Shown piece by piece: positions 24,258 to 34,051 of a stretch of 64,000 bases of DNA. The position numbers and the translations under genes are program-made. The stretch is from contig NZ_JABJQY010000002.1 of NCBI RefSeq assembly GCF_013155375.1, positions 1 to 64,000 of the forward strand. The letters run 5' to 3'. The DNA is from Nocardioides sp. zg-1308 (GTDB taxonomy: Bacteria; Actinomycetota; Actinomycetes; Propionibacteriales; Nocardioidaceae). Within the stretch, counting starts at the first letter, position 1. Each line of letters starts with the position of its first letter. The notes below the pieces were generated by a model, which saw nothing but the letters and a program-made list of their open reading frames with translations, searched no databases and was not told where the DNA came from.

Positions 24258-26015
24258 TCACCGAATAGTTGCCGCGGATCCGAGGAGCGCCCCTCCGTGG
24301 GGCGGGACGGCGAGGGTGCCGCCGTCCACGGACACCCCGGACGGCGTCTGGAAGAGCACTTCACGCTCACCCACCTCGAGCGTGGCGGGCTCCTCGCCGG
24401 CGTTGACCACCACGAGGAGCTCGCCGCGGCGCATCGTGAAGAGCCGGCCCTCCACCGTGCATGAGGTCGAGCCGAACGACGGGTCCGTCAGGTCCGGCAG
24501 CGTCCGCCGCAGCCGGGCGAGCTCGCGATAGCAGTCGAGCACCACCGCGTGCCGGCCCGTCGAGCGCTCGTCCCAGTCGAGCTTGGAGCGGGTGAACGTC
24601 TCAGGCTCCTGCGGGTCGGGGACGACGGCCGGGTCCCAGCCCATCTTCTCGAACTCGGCGATCCGGCCCGCGGCCGTCGCGCGCCCCAGCTCGGGCTCGG
24701 GGTGGGAGGTGAAGAACTGGAAGGGCGACGAGGCGGCCCACTCCTCCCCCATGAAGAGCATCGGCGTGAACGGACCGGCGAGGGTGAGCAGCGCGGCGCA
24801 GGCCAGCTGGTCGTCGTCGAGGTGCTCGGCCAGCCGGTCGCCGCGCGCGCGGTTGCCGATCTGGTCGTGGTTCTGGTTGGCGACCACGAGCCGCCAGGTC
24901 GGCATGTGGGCGGTGTCGACGGGGCGGCCGTGGTCGCGCTCGCGGAAGGACGACCAGGTGCCGTCGTGGAAGAAGCCCTTCTCGCAGACCTTGGCGAGCG
25001 CCTCCAGCGGCTCGAAGTCGGCGTAGTAGCCGGCCGTCTCGCCGCTCAGGGCGACGTGCACGGCGTGGTGGAAGTCGTCGCTCCACTGGGCGTCGAGGCC
25101 GTGGCCGCCGCCCTCGCGGGGGGTGACGAGGCGGGTGTCGTTGAGGTCGGACTCCGCGATCAGCGTCAGCGGCCGGCGTACGTGCGCGGACCAGGCCGCG
25201 GTCTCGACGGCCATCTCCTCGAGCAGATGGACCTCCGAGGTGTCGCTGAGCGCGTGCACCGCGTCGAGGCGCAGCGCGTCGACGTGGAGCTCCTCGAACC
25301 ACATCCGCACGTTGTCGAGGATGTAGCGCCGGACCTCGGCCGACCCGTCACCGTCGAGGTTGACCAGGTCGCCCCACGTGTTTCGGCCGTCCTTGAGGTA
25401 GGGCCCCAACAGCGGGAGGTAGTTGCCCGAGGGGCCGAGGTGGTTGTGGACCACGTCCTGCACGACGCCGAGCCCGGCGGCGTGGCAGGCGTCGACGAAG
25501 CGCCGGTAGGCGTCCGGCCCGCCGTAGCCCTCGTGGACCGCGAACCAGCCGACGCCGTCGTAGCCCCAGTTGTGGGTGCCGTTGAAGGCGTTGACCGGCA
25601 GCAGCTCGACGAGGTCGACGCCGATGTCGAGGAGGTGGTCGAGCCGCCCGATGGCCGCGTCGAGCGTCCCCTCGGGGGTGAAGGTGCCGAGGTGGAGCTC
25701 GTAGACCACGGAGCCGGCGAGCTGCCGACCGGTCCAGTCGCCGTCGCCCCACTCGTACGTCGACGCGTCCCGCCGCGACAGCCCGTGCACGCCGTCGGGC
25801 TGGCGCCGCGAGCGCGGGTCGGGCCGCGGGTCCGGGTCGTCGTCGAGGAGGTAGCCGTAGTCGACGCGGTCGGTCGACGGCACCGGCTCGGCCGGCGTCC
25901 ACCAGCCGTCGTCGCCGCGCACCATGTCGACGACCTCGCCCGCCAGGCTCAGCCGCACCCGTTCGGGCCGCGGTGCCCACACGTCGAAGGGTCCCCGGGA
26001 GATCGACGTGCTCAT
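24258..26015 (-). CDS. treZ: Malto-oligosyltrehalose trehalohydrolase
   Basis: A 585-residue GH13 enzyme that releases trehalose from malto-oligosyltrehalose, the last step of the TreY-TreZ route. An N-terminal CBM48-like domain ([15 protein letters not shown]) precedes the barrel, with [52 protein letters not shown] (nucleophile Asp), LIAESDLND (acid/base Glu) and [10 protein letters not shown] (conserved His-Asp). The ATG at 26015 starts one base after the treY stop, so translation is coupled. Confidence 0.95.
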   Translation of the reverse strand: MSTSISRGPFDVWAPRPERVRLSLAGEVVDMVRGDDGWWTPAEPVPSTDRVDYGYLLDDDPDPRPDPRSRRQPDGVHGLSRRDASTYEWGDGDWTGRQLAGSVVYELHLGTFTPEGTLDAAIGRLDHLLDIGVDLVELLPVNAFNGTHNWGYDGVGWFAVHEGYGGPDAYRRFVDACHAAGLGVVQDVVHNHLGPSGNYLPLLGPYLKDGRNTWGDLVNLDGDGSAEVRRYILDNVRMWFEELHVDALRLDAVHALSDTSEVHLLEEMAVETAAWSAHVRRPLTLIAESDLNDTRLVTPREGGGHGLDAQWSDDFHHAVHVALSGETAGYYADFEPLEALAKVCEKGFFHDGTWSSFRERDHGRPVDTAHMPTWRLVVANQNHDQIGNRARGDRLAEHLDDDQLACAALLTLAGPFTPMLFMGEEWAASSPFQFFTSHPEPELGRATAAGRIAEFEKMGWDPAVVPDPQEPETFTRSKLDWDERSTGRHAVVLDCYRELARLRRTLPDLTDPSFGSTSCTVEGRLFTMRRGELLVVVNAGEEPATLEVGEREVLFQTPSGVSVDGGTLAVPPHGGALLGSAATIR

Positions 26016-26016
26016 G

Positions 26017-28308
26017 TCAGTCCTTCCTCACCAGCAGTGCGACGGGGTGGACGGCCAGCAGGCCGTCGAGCCGTCCGTCGGTGTCGAGCCTGGTCAGCAC
26101 GTCGTGCCACCGGCCCTCGGGCAGGTCCAGCACCGTGCCGCCCCAGCCGCCCGCGGCCGCCAGCCCGACCGGGAGCCGGGTGACGACGGTGATCGCACCG
26201 CCACGGTCGTAGGCCAGCACGTGTCCCGCCCCGTCGCCCGCGGCGGTCACCGGCGTGTAGCCGGTGAACAGCTCGGGTCGCTCGCGCCGCAGCGTCAGCG
26301 CGGAGCAGGTGACGTGCAGCTTGGCGGCGGCGTCGTCCTCGGCGGTGCCGGCCAGCACCTCGGCGCGGTGCTCGAAGTCGACCGGCCGGCGGTTGTCGGG
26401 GTCGACCAGCGACGTCTCCCACAGCTCGCTGCCCTGGTAGACGTCGGGCACGCCCGGGATCGTCAGGGCGAGCAGCTTGGCCGCCAGCGAGTTGGCCTGG
26501 GCCGGCTCGTCGATGCGGGCGGCGAGGCCGACCAGCACCTCGCGCACCTCGTCGGAGGTGAAGACCGCGTCGACCGCGGCGTGCACCGCGGCCTCGTACG
26601 CCTCGTCGGGCTCGGTCCACGTGGTGCGGTCGCCGGCCTCGCGCATCGCCTTCTCGGCGTAGCCGTGCAGCCGTTCGGGCAGGTCGGGCAGGTGGTCCGG
26701 CGTCCACGCGCCGAGCACGGCCTGCCACAGCAGCGAGCCGAACGCGGGGTCGGGCACGGGCACGAGCCGCAGCAGCTCGTCGAGCGCCCGCTCCCAGTGG
26801 CCCGGCTCCTCGGCCAGCACGGTGATCCGGGCGCGGACGTCCTCGCCGCGCTTGGTGTCGTGGGTCGACAGCGTCACCATGGCGTGCGGCCAGTCGCGCT
26901 GGCGCACGGCCATGGCGTCGTGGAACGTGTCGACGCCGACGGAGAAGATCGACGGGTCGCCGCCGACCTCGTTGAGCGACGTGAGCCGCGACCACCGGTA
27001 GAACGAGCAGTCCTCGACGCCCTTGGCCATCACCATGCCGGACGTCTGCTGGAAGCGCCGCGCGGGCTGGCTCCACTCGTCGTGCAGCACCGGCTCGAGG
27101 ACGTCGTACGTCTCGGCGAGCTCAGGCCGCTCCTCGCGCGCCATGGCGAAGGCCTGGTCGAGGTGGTCGCGGCCCTCGGGGAGGTAGGAGCGGTAGACCG
27201 GGAAGCAGGCCAACAGCTCGCCGATCGCGTCGGCGACCGCGTCGTCGTCGGCCTTCTCGCCCTTGGTCTCCAGCACGCGGGCGACCTCGCGGGTGATCCG
27301 CAGGACCTCCGAGTGCAGGATCCCGTCGGCGACGGCGCGCTTGTTGTCGTGGACCATCGCGTGCCAGTCCACCGTGGTGCCACGCAGGCGGTCCTCGAGC
27401 ACGGTCAGCGGCGCCTCGCCGGCGGGGTCGGTGAGCACCCGGTCGATGAAGGCGAGGGCGTCGTAGCCGGTGGTGCCGGCGGTGGCCCAGTCCTGCGGGA
27501 GCTCCTCCCCCGGCTCGAGGATCTTCTCGACCAGGACGTAGGCGCCGCCGGTGAGGGCGGCGAGGTCGTCGAGGTAGCGCTTGGGGTCGCGCAGGCCGTC
27601 GGGGTGGTCGACGCGCAGGCCGTCGACGAGGCCCTCGTCGAACCAGCGCTTCACCTCGACGTGGGTCTCGGCGAACACCTCCGGGTCCTCGACCCGCACC
27701 GCGGCGAGGGTGTTGACCGCGAAGAAGCGGCGGTAGTTGAGGTCCTCGTCGGCCGCACGCCAGTTGACCAGCTCGTAGTGCTGCTCCTCCAGCGTGGTCG
27801 TGCCGGGAGCCATCGGGAAGCGCTGGTCGTGGTAGCGGACCTCGCCTTCCCCCGTGTCCGACGCAGCGATGGTGATCGAGCCCTCGTCGTCGTCACCGAT
27901 GACCGGGATCACGATGCGGCCGTCGCCGGCCGCCCAGTCGACGTCGAACGCGCTCGCGTGCTCGGACCCGCGGCCCAGCCGCAGCACGTCCCACCACCAC
28001 GGGTCCTCCGACGGCGTCGCGACGCCGACGTGGTTGGGCACGATGTCGACGAGCACCCCCATGCCGAGGCGGCGCGCCTCGGCGGACAGCGCCGCCAGTC
28101 CCTCCTCGCCACCGCGCTCGGGGTCGACGTGGTCGAAGGCGACCACGTCGTAGCCGTGGGTGCTGCCGGGCTCCGAGGCCAGCAGCGGCGACAGGTAGAC
28201 CCAGTCGACGCCGAGGTCGCGGAGGTAGGGCAGGACCCGTGCGCCGTCGTGGAGGGTGAAGTCCGGACTGACCTGCAACCGGTACGTGCTGTGGGGGGTC
28301 CGCGTCAC
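26017..28308 (-). CDS. treY: Malto-oligosyltrehalose synthase
   Basis: A 763-residue GH13 enzyme that converts the reducing-end alpha-1,4 bond of a maltodextrin into an alpha-1,1 bond. STYRLQ at the start, [37 protein letters not shown] (nucleophile), [15 protein letters not shown] (acid/base Glu) and [16 protein letters not shown] are the hallmark TreY segments. The GTG start at 28308 overlaps the treX stop as GTGA. It is the middle gene of treX-treY-treZ. Confidence 0.95.
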   Translation of the reverse strand: MTRTPHSTYRLQVSPDFTLHDGARVLPYLRDLGVDWVYLSPLLASEPGSTHGYDVVAFDHVDPERGGEEGLAALSAEARRLGMGVLVDIVPNHVGVATPSEDPWWWDVLRLGRGSEHASAFDVDWAAGDGRIVIPVIGDDDEGSITIAASDTGEGEVRYHDQRFPMAPGTTTLEEQHYELVNWRAADEDLNYRRFFAVNTLAAVRVEDPEVFAETHVEVKRWFDEGLVDGLRVDHPDGLRDPKRYLDDLAALTGGAYVLVEKILEPGEELPQDWATAGTTGYDALAFIDRVLTDPAGEAPLTVLEDRLRGTTVDWHAMVHDNKRAVADGILHSEVLRITREVARVLETKGEKADDDAVADAIGELLACFPVYRSYLPEGRDHLDQAFAMAREERPELAETYDVLEPVLHDEWSQPARRFQQTSGMVMAKGVEDCSFYRWSRLTSLNEVGGDPSIFSVGVDTFHDAMAVRQRDWPHAMVTLSTHDTKRGEDVRARITVLAEEPGHWERALDELLRLVPVPDPAFGSLLWQAVLGAWTPDHLPDLPERLHGYAEKAMREAGDRTTWTEPDEAYEAAVHAAVDAVFTSDEVREVLVGLAARIDEPAQANSLAAKLLALTIPGVPDVYQGSELWETSLVDPDNRRPVDFEHRAEVLAGTAEDDAAAKLHVTCSALTLRRERPELFTGYTPVTAAGDGAGHVLAYDRGGAITVVTRLPVGLAAAGGWGGTVLDLPEGRWHDVLTRLDTDGRLDGLLAVHPVALLVRKD

Positions 28309-30485
28309 GGGGCGTCCGTACCCGACCGGGCGGCCAGGGATGCGGCCACCGAGTGGTCCGGCGCCGACTCCGGCTCCGCGTGCTCACGCAGCACCACGAG
28401 GCTGTGGGTCTCGAGGCTGAGCGTGGCGCCCGCCTCGAAGGTCGGGTCGGCGTCGGGTTCCCCGCCGGTGTCGATGACGACGTCCCACGCGGCGGCGTAC
28501 TCCTCCGTCGGCAGGGTCACGTCCTTGGGCCCGTCGGCGTTGAAGTAGACGAGGAAGTGGTCGTCGGTGATCGTGGCGCCGCGGGCGTTCTTGCCGGCGA
28601 TGCCGTTGCCGTTGAGGTACATCCCGATCGCCTTGCCGCCCTCCCAGTCGGCGTCCTCCATCGGCTCGCCGTCGAGGTCGAGCCACACGATGTCGTTGAG
28701 GCGCTCGCCGTCGCCGGTACGCACCGTGTTGCCGGTGAAGAACCGCTTGCGGCGGAACGTCGGGTGATCGGCGCGCAGCTTGGCCACCGCGGCGGTGAAC
28801 TCGATGAGCGGGTTGTCCGCGCGGCTCCAGTCGACCCAGCTGATCTCGCTGTCCTGGGCGTAGGTGTTGTTGTTGCCGTCCTGCGTGCGGCTCAGCTCGT
28901 CACCGTGCAGGAGCATGGGCACGCCCTGGCTCAGCAGCAGCGTCGCGATGAAGTTGCGCTGCTCGCGGGCCCGCGCGCCGAGGATCTCGGGGTCGTCGGT
29001 CGGCCCCTCGACACCGTGGTTCCACGAGCGGTTGTGGCTCTCGCCGTCGTTGTTGTCCTCGCCGTTGGCCTCGTTGTGCTTCTCGTTGTAGGACACGAGG
29101 TCGCGCAGGGTGAAGCCGTCGTGGGCGGTGACGAAGTTGATGCTCGCGAACGGCCGGCGCCCGGAGTGCTCGTAGAGGTCGGAGGAGCCGGACAGCCGCG
29201 ACGCGAAGTCGCCCAGCGACGGCTCGCCGCGCCAGAAGTCGCGCACGGTGTCGCGGTAGGCGCCGTTCCACTCGGTCCACTGCGGCGGGAAGCCGCCGAC
29301 CTGGTAGCCGCCGGGGCCGATGTCCCACGGCTCGGCGATGAGCTTCACCTGGCTGACCACCGGGTCCTGCTGCACCATCTCGAAGAAGGTGGAGAGCTTG
29401 TCGACGTCGTAGAACTCGCGCGCCAGGCTCGCGGCCAGGTCGAAGCGGAAGCCGTCGACGTGCATCTCGGTCACCCAGTAGCGCAGCGAGTCCATGATCA
29501 GCTGCACCGAGTGCGGGTGGCGCACGTTGAGGGTGTTGCCGGTGCCGGTGTAGTCCATGTAGTAGCGCTGGTCGTCCTCGACGAGCCGGTAGTAGGCCGG
29601 GTTGTCGATGCCCTTGAAGCTCAGCGTCGGCCCGAGGTGGTTGCCCTCGGCGGTGTGGTTGTAGACGACGTCGAGGATGACCTCGATGCCGGCGACGTGC
29701 ATCGCCTTCACCATCGCCTTGAACTCCTGCACCTGCTGGCCCTGCTGGCTCGAGGCGTAGTCGGCGTGCGGCGCGAAGAAGCCGAGGGTGTTGTAGCCCC
29801 AGTAGTTGCGCAGCCCCTTCTCGAGCAGCGTCGAGTCCTGGACGAACTGGTGCACCGGCATCAGCTCGATGGCGGTGACGCCGAGCTTCTGCAGGTGGGC
29901 GGTGATCGAGGGGTGCGCCAGGCCGGCGTACGTCCCGCGCTGCTCCTCGGGGACGTCGGGGTGCTGCTGGGTGAGGCCCTTGACGTGCGCCTCGTAGATG
30001 AACGACTCGTTGTAGGGGATGGAGAGGCGGCGGTCCCCCTCCCAGTCGAAGAACGGGTTGATGACCACGCCGTGGGTCATGTGCCCGGCGGAGTCGTCGT
30101 CGTTGCGCGAGTCCTCGTCGCCGAAGTTGTAGGCGAAGAGCGACTGGTCCCAGTCGATGTCGCCGGCGGTCGCCTTGGCGTAGGGGTCGAGCAGCAGCTT
30201 GCTGGGGTTGCAGCGCAGGCCCTGGCTCGGGTCCCACGGGCCGTGCACCCGGTAGCCGTAGCGCTGCCCGGGCTGGATGGTCGGGATGTAGCAGTGCCAC
30301 ACGTGCGCGTCGACCTCGCGGACCTCGAGGCGGGTCTCGCGGAAGCCGCCGGGGGCCTCCGGGTCGGGGTCGAAGAGGCACAGCTCGACGCGCTCGGCGG
30401 CCTCGCTGAAGAGGGCGAAGTTGGTGCCGGTGCCGTCGAAGGTGGCACCGAGGGGGTAGGCGGTGCCGGGCCAGGTCTCGATCAT
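28305..30485 (-). CDS. treX: Glycogen debranching enzyme TreX/GlgX
   Basis: A 726-residue isoamylase-type debranching enzyme. An N-terminal CBM48 (YPLGATFDGTGTNFALFSEAAERVELCLFD) leads into the GH13 barrel with DVVYNHTAEGN, DGFRFDLAASLAR (nucleophile), LIAEPWDIGPGGYQVGGFP (acid/base) and VTAHDGFTLRDLVSYNEKHN. It removes alpha-1,6 branches so that TreY can act on linear chains. As first gene of the operon it begins at an ATG (30485); the 182 bases upstream contain no recognisable regulatory motif. Confidence 0.94.
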   Translation of the reverse strand: MIETWPGTAYPLGATFDGTGTNFALFSEAAERVELCLFDPDPEAPGGFRETRLEVREVDAHVWHCYIPTIQPGQRYGYRVHGPWDPSQGLRCNPSKLLLDPYAKATAGDIDWDQSLFAYNFGDEDSRNDDDSAGHMTHGVVINPFFDWEGDRRLSIPYNESFIYEAHVKGLTQQHPDVPEEQRGTYAGLAHPSITAHLQKLGVTAIELMPVHQFVQDSTLLEKGLRNYWGYNTLGFFAPHADYASSQQGQQVQEFKAMVKAMHVAGIEVILDVVYNHTAEGNHLGPTLSFKGIDNPAYYRLVEDDQRYYMDYTGTGNTLNVRHPHSVQLIMDSLRYWVTEMHVDGFRFDLAASLAREFYDVDKLSTFFEMVQQDPVVSQVKLIAEPWDIGPGGYQVGGFPPQWTEWNGAYRDTVRDFWRGEPSLGDFASRLSGSSDLYEHSGRRPFASINFVTAHDGFTLRDLVSYNEKHNEANGEDNNDGESHNRSWNHGVEGPTDDPEILGARAREQRNFIATLLLSQGVPMLLHGDELSRTQDGNNNTYAQDSEISWVDWSRADNPLIEFTAAVAKLRADHPTFRRKRFFTGNTVRTGDGERLNDIVWLDLDGEPMEDADWEGGKAIGMYLNGNGIAGKNARGATITDDHFLVYFNADGPKDVTLPTEEYAAAWDVVIDTGGEPDADPTFEAGATLSLETHSLVVLREHAEPESAPDHSVAASLAARSGTDAP

Positions 30486-30667
30486 GCCTTGACGCTACCG
30501 GCGATCGGCCCTGAGCCCTCTTCGCGGATCATCCAGCGGGGTGGGGCGGTGGCGACCGTCACTCGCTCTTCAGGCGGGCTGCGCCTCCCCTGCGTCATAG
30601 GAACCGGGACGTGTGCGTACGCCTTCGCACGACGCTGCGGACAGGAGCTGAGGGAGCCGACCGCGGT
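30486..30667. other. Intergenic space between treX and Tad operon end
   Basis: This 182-base stretch lies between the treX start and the last Tad gene, both minus strand. It must hold the treX promoter and possibly a terminator of the Tad operon. I see short imperfect G/C-rich self-complementary pieces (for example around 30611-30640) but nothing convincing. Confidence 0.5.
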
Positions 30668-31129
30668 TCAGTCGCCGGCGACGACGGTGACCGCTGCGGT
30701 CGAGCTGGCGCCGACCATCGGCCGGCTCGGCGAGCCCGGGATGGTCAGCGGCAGGTCCAACGGAGCCCGCAGCCGCACGGTGACCGACCGCCCGACCGGG
30801 TCCACCCGGACGGCCACGTCGATGCCGGGGTACGACGCTCCGGCGCCGGCCCTCGCGAGGTACTCGCGCACGGCGGCCCGGACCGCTTCCTCCTGCTGGA
30901 GCAGCCGCTGGTCGTCGAGGCCCTGCTCGTAGATCCCGGCCGAGCCGAGGTCGGCACCGTAGAGCGCGGCGCCGTCGGCCAGGTTGTCGAGCCCCTGCCG
31001 CTGGAGGTAGGCGGCGGAGGCGTCGATGACCATGACGATCGCCATCAGCAGGATGCTGGCGAAGCCGATGATGAGCAGCGTGACCTGGCCGCGGTCGTCG
31101 CGCTCCCGTGACGCCGGTCGGCGGCTCAC
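30668..31129 (-). CDS. TadG-like pilus assembly protein
   Basis: A 153-residue protein with the Tad/Flp N-terminal pattern: a charged lead (RERDDRGQ), a hydrophobic helix (VTLLIIGFASILLMAIVMVIDASAAYLQRQ) and then LDNLADGAALYGAD, the conserved A.ADAAALAGA-type helix continuation of putative Flp pilus assembly TadG proteins. The remainder is a small extracytoplasmic beta-rich part. It lacks the von Willebrand domain of long TadG proteins. The GTG start at 31129 overlaps the preceding stop as GTGA; it is the last gene of the Tad operon. Confidence 0.75.
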   Translation of the reverse strand: MSRRPASRERDDRGQVTLLIIGFASILLMAIVMVIDASAAYLQRQGLDNLADGAALYGADLGSAGIYEQGLDDQRLLQQEEAVRAAVREYLARAGAGASYPGIDVAVRVDPVGRSVTVRLRAPLDLPLTIPGSPSRPMVGASSTAAVTVVAGD

Positions 31130-31599
31130 GGGTCGGTCTCCTCGTCGCTGTCCTCGCCGGCACTCTCGACGTACTGACCGATCGGCACGGTGTGGGTCGC
31201 GTCGAGCGAGAAGCTCGCCCGCCCGCCGCCGATGATGGCCGGGAAGAACGGCAGCTCGACCCCGGAGTCGACCCGCACGGTGATGACGGACGTCCCGGTG
31301 TGGCAGCTCCCGGCCGGCGACTCGCAGGTCACCGAGACCCGTGCCCGCTGGTTCGGAGTGCCCTGGTCGGCGAGCACCTGGCGTACGACGGCCTGGGCGC
31401 GGGCCTCGCCGGTGGCGTCGTCGGGCGCCAGGGCGTACGCGCGCCCGGCCGCCCGCGCTGCGGCGCTGGTCGCGAAGGCGCCCTGCTGCACCTCGAACAC
31501 CGAGATCACGACCCACACCAGCGGCACCAGCAGGATGATCGCCAGCCAGGTCAGCTCGACGAGGGCAGAGCCGGACTCGTCGCGGCGCCGCGTCGTCAC
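31126..31599 (-). CDS. TadE-family pseudopilin
   Basis: A 157-residue TadE-like protein: short basic N-terminus with the DESGSALVELTWLAIILLVPLVWVV pattern, where the Glu at position 5 of the helix is typical of pseudopilins processed by a TadV-type peptidase. The extracytoplasmic domain has two cysteines (VTCESPAGSCHTG) likely joined by a disulfide, and an acidic C-terminal tail. GTGA overlaps exist at both ends with the flanking Tad genes. It is expected to be a minor component needed for Flp pilus assembly. Confidence 0.8.
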   Translation of the reverse strand: MTTRRRDESGSALVELTWLAIILLVPLVWVVISVFEVQQGAFATSAAARAAGRAYALAPDDATGEARAQAVVRQVLADQGTPNQRARVSVTCESPAGSCHTGTSVITVRVDSGVELPFFPAIIGGGRASFSLDATHTVPIGQYVESAGEDSDEETDP

Positions 31600-31997
31600 C
31601 GCTGCACCGCGCCCTGCTCGGCGATCGCATGGCCGGACACCCGGACGTGGATGGTGGTGCCGCCGATGCCGAGCAGGCTGACGTCGGCCCCGACCACGGT
31701 CTCGTAGCCGGGCGCACCTCCGACCAGCGCCGGGCGTACGGTCACCGACCGCACGAAGTCCTGCGAGAGGGCGCCGTCGACCAGCTCCTGCACCTTGGCC
31801 CGGCCGGCCGGTGCGGACGACCCCGCGACGGCGGCGTGCCGGGCACCCTCGGCCGCGGCCGAGGCGAGGGTGTTGCGCACGTGCAGCACGAGGGCCAGCT
31901 GCAGGATGCCGAGCACCAGCGGCAGCAGGACCAGCAGGACGAGGACGACGTCGACGACCGCCGCTCCCTTCTCGCCGCGACGGCTGGGACGCAGCAC
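31596..31997 (-). CDS. TadE-family pseudopilin
   Basis: A 133-residue protein of the TadE class, with RRGEKGAAVVDVVLVLLVLLPLVLGILQLALVLHVRNTLASAAAEGARHAAV. In this copy the usual Glu within the hydrophobic helix is replaced by Asp (AVVDVV). The rest is a compact beta-strand-rich domain. The start is GTG at 31997, eight bases after the pilin-like gene, and the end overlaps the next TadE gene. Confidence 0.8.
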   Translation of the reverse strand: MLRPSRRGEKGAAVVDVVLVLLVLLPLVLGILQLALVLHVRNTLASAAAEGARHAAVAGSSAPAGRAKVQELVDGALSQDFVRSVTVRPALVGGAPGYETVVGADVSLLGIGGTTIHVRVSGHAIAEQGAVQR

Positions 31998-32005
31998 GCT
32001 GCGAC

Positions 32006-32218
32006 CTAGCCGCTCACCATCGAGAACGCGCGGGACAGGAGGGACCGCAGCTCGTCGCTGACGAAGGGGGTGAGGGCGGCGACGACGATCGCGGTCATCA
32101 GCGTGACCATCACCCAGCCGGGCACGTCGCCGCGCTCGTCCTTCTGCCGGGGCGCTCGCGCTCCGGGCTCGACGAGCATCGCCAGGTGGAACAGCAGTCC
32201 CGAGATCGACTGGTGCAT
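32006..32218 (-). CDS. Small Flp-type pilin-like protein
   Basis: A 70-residue protein with a single hydrophobic helix: a polar first half (including RAPRQKDERGDVPG) precedes WVMVTLMTAIVVAALTPFVSDELRSLLSRAFSMV. The charged-Gly lead followed by a C-terminal helix is the arrangement of class IVb Flp pilins in actinobacteria, where cleavage occurs near the Gly. Its position between tadC and the TadE genes supports a role as the major pilin. CGAAAGGAC lies close upstream of the ATG at 32218. Processing site and pilin identity are inferred. Confidence 0.65.
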   Translation of the reverse strand: MHQSISGLLFHLAMLVEPGARAPRQKDERGDVPGWVMVTLMTAIVVAALTPFVSDELRSLLSRAFSMVSG

Positions 32219-32258
32219 GAAGGTGTCCTTTCGGTGGGTGCGCCCGGGTGGTCGCAGG

Positions 32259-33200
32259 TCAAGGGGTGGTCAGGCGCAGGCCCAGCACGCCGGGGTAGAA
32301 GGCGAACAGGATCGTCACCGGCAGCACGAAGAACACGACCGGCGCCATCATCGCGATCTCCTTGCGGGCCGCGGTCTCGATGAGCAGCCGGCGACCGGCC
32401 TCGCGGACGTCGGCCGCCTGCGCGTGCAGGACGTCGGCGAGCGGCGTGCCGCGCTCCATGGCGACGGTGATCCCGGTCGCGAAGCGAGCGACGATCGGCA
32501 GCCCGGTCGCTCGAGCCAGGGACTCGAACGCCGCGCCGACCGGCTCGCCGGTGCGGATCCGCGCGAGCACCTGCGCGAGGTCCTCGGAGAGGGCGCCGTG
32601 ACTGCGGCGCACGACCCGGTCGAGGGCGGCGACCGGGCTCTCCCCCGCCGCGACGGACAGGGCGAGCAGCTCGGCGACGGTCGGGAACTCGGTGAGGACC
32701 TGTCGCTCGCGGTTGCGCACCTGGGTGCTGAGCCGGTTGTCGCGGAGGAAGACGCCGCCGACGAAGCCGAGGACGCAGAACACGACCGCCGACCCGACGC
32801 CGCCGACTCCGCCGAGCGCCCGGACGAGGGTCACGGCTGCCGTCACCGCGAAGCCGACGAGGCCCCACACGACCTGCTCGATCCGGAAGTCCTGCACGGT
32901 GCGGTCGAGCCCGGCGCGCTGGAGCCGGCGTCGTACGGAGCCACTGCCGCCGAGGACGCGCTCGACCACCTCGGCCGCCGACCTCAGGACCGGGCCGAAG
33001 ATCCCGGCCGCCGCGGACGTCGGGGACGTCGACGTCGTCCGCAGGGCCGGGCCCTGGTCGCGGAGCGGCAGGTCGCGGAGGTAGGGCAGCACCCGCACCG
33101 ACAGCTGCGGACGCCGCAGGACGTCGATGCGCATCCCGACGAGCAGCAGTCCTGCGCCGGCCAGGCCGCCGAGCAGCCCGCCCCACACGGCGGCACTCAC
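32259..33200 (-). CDS. tadC: Tad pilus inner-membrane protein TadC
   Basis: A 313-residue type II secretion F-domain protein with hydrophobic segments at the N-terminus, in the middle and at the C-terminus, and the core FPTVAELLALSVAAGESPVAALDRVV...GEPVGAAFESLARATGLPIVARFATGITVAMERGTPLADVLHAQA. It forms the inner-membrane platform with TadB. The GTG start at 33200 overlaps the tadB stop as GTGA. GAAAGGAC-type spacing of 40 bases separates it from the pilin-like gene. Confidence 0.88.
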   Translation of the reverse strand: MSAAVWGGLLGGLAGAGLLLVGMRIDVLRRPQLSVRVLPYLRDLPLRDQGPALRTTSTSPTSAAAGIFGPVLRSAAEVVERVLGGSGSVRRRLQRAGLDRTVQDFRIEQVVWGLVGFAVTAAVTLVRALGGVGGVGSAVVFCVLGFVGGVFLRDNRLSTQVRNRERQVLTEFPTVAELLALSVAAGESPVAALDRVVRRSHGALSEDLAQVLARIRTGEPVGAAFESLARATGLPIVARFATGITVAMERGTPLADVLHAQAADVREAGRRLLIETAARKEIAMMAPVVFFVLPVTILFAFYPGVLGLRLTTP

Positions 33201-34051
33201 GACAGGATCCGCTTCTCGACGGGCAACCGGCCGATCCGCATCATCGCGGCGTAGGCGAGGACGCAGACGCCGAAGCCGATGCCCAGCACGAGGATGCCGC
33301 CGGGCGAGGCGTAGTGGCGGATCGCCGTCGTCTGGAACGACATCAGCAGCAGCACGATCCACGGCGCCGAGACGGCGAGGCGCGCCCCGTTGACGGTCCA
33401 GGCCTGCCGCGACTCGAGCTCAGAGCGGGTGCGGGCGTCGTCGCGCAGGAAGCCCGACAGGTTGCGCAGCAGGCGGCCGAGGTCGCCGCCGCCCACCTCC
33501 CTCGCGAGGCGGAGCCCCTCGATGACGCGGTCGCCGACCGGGTCGGCCAGTCGCTCCTTTAGCCGGTCGAGGCACTCGCCGAACCGGCCGGTGACCTGGT
33601 AGTCGAGCGCGAACTGGGCGAAGTCGGCGCGCAGCGCCTCGGGGCCGTTGGTGCCGAGCGCGGCGACGGCGTCGGGCAGCGACAGGCCCGCGCGGACAGC
33701 GCTGGCGAGGTTGTCGACCGCCTCGGGCCACACCTCGGCGAAGTCGCGCAGCCGTCGAACGGCCCGCTGCCGCAGCACGGCGATCGGGACGTAGGCGGCC
33801 ATCGCGGCGAACACGACGGCGACGGGAACCGTCCGGGACACCGCCTGCACGACGGCGAACGCCACGGCGAAGAGGACGACGCACAGGGACACCACGCTGG
33901 CCGGCGTCACGTCGGACAGCCCGGCACGCCCGAGCAGGCGCTCGAGCGCCGTGGCCGAACGCGCCGAGGTCCGGGGCGTGCGGGGCAGGGCGAAGGCCGA
34001 CCAGATGAGCAGCAGGCCGACGCCGACGCCGAGCCCGACCAGCGCGCCCAT
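33197..34051 (-). CDS. tadB: Tad pilus inner-membrane protein TadB
   Basis: A 284-residue F-domain membrane protein. Hydrophobic segments at the N-terminus and about residues 55-90 are followed by the cytoplasmic core FAEVWPEAVDNLASAVRAGLSLPDAVAALG...REVGGGDLGRLLRNLSGFLRDDARTRSELESRQAWTVNGARLAV and two C-terminal helices. Its ATG (34051) shares one base with the cpaF stop (TGATG). Together with TadC it anchors the pilus motor. Confidence 0.88.
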   Translation of the reverse strand: MGALVGLGVGVGLLLIWSAFALPRTPRTSARSATALERLLGRAGLSDVTPASVVSLCVVLFAVAFAVVQAVSRTVPVAVVFAAMAAYVPIAVLRQRAVRRLRDFAEVWPEAVDNLASAVRAGLSLPDAVAALGTNGPEALRADFAQFALDYQVTGRFGECLDRLKERLADPVGDRVIEGLRLAREVGGGDLGRLLRNLSGFLRDDARTRSELESRQAWTVNGARLAVSAPWIVLLLMSFQTTAIRHYASPGGILVLGIGFGVCVLAYAAMMRIGRLPVEKRILS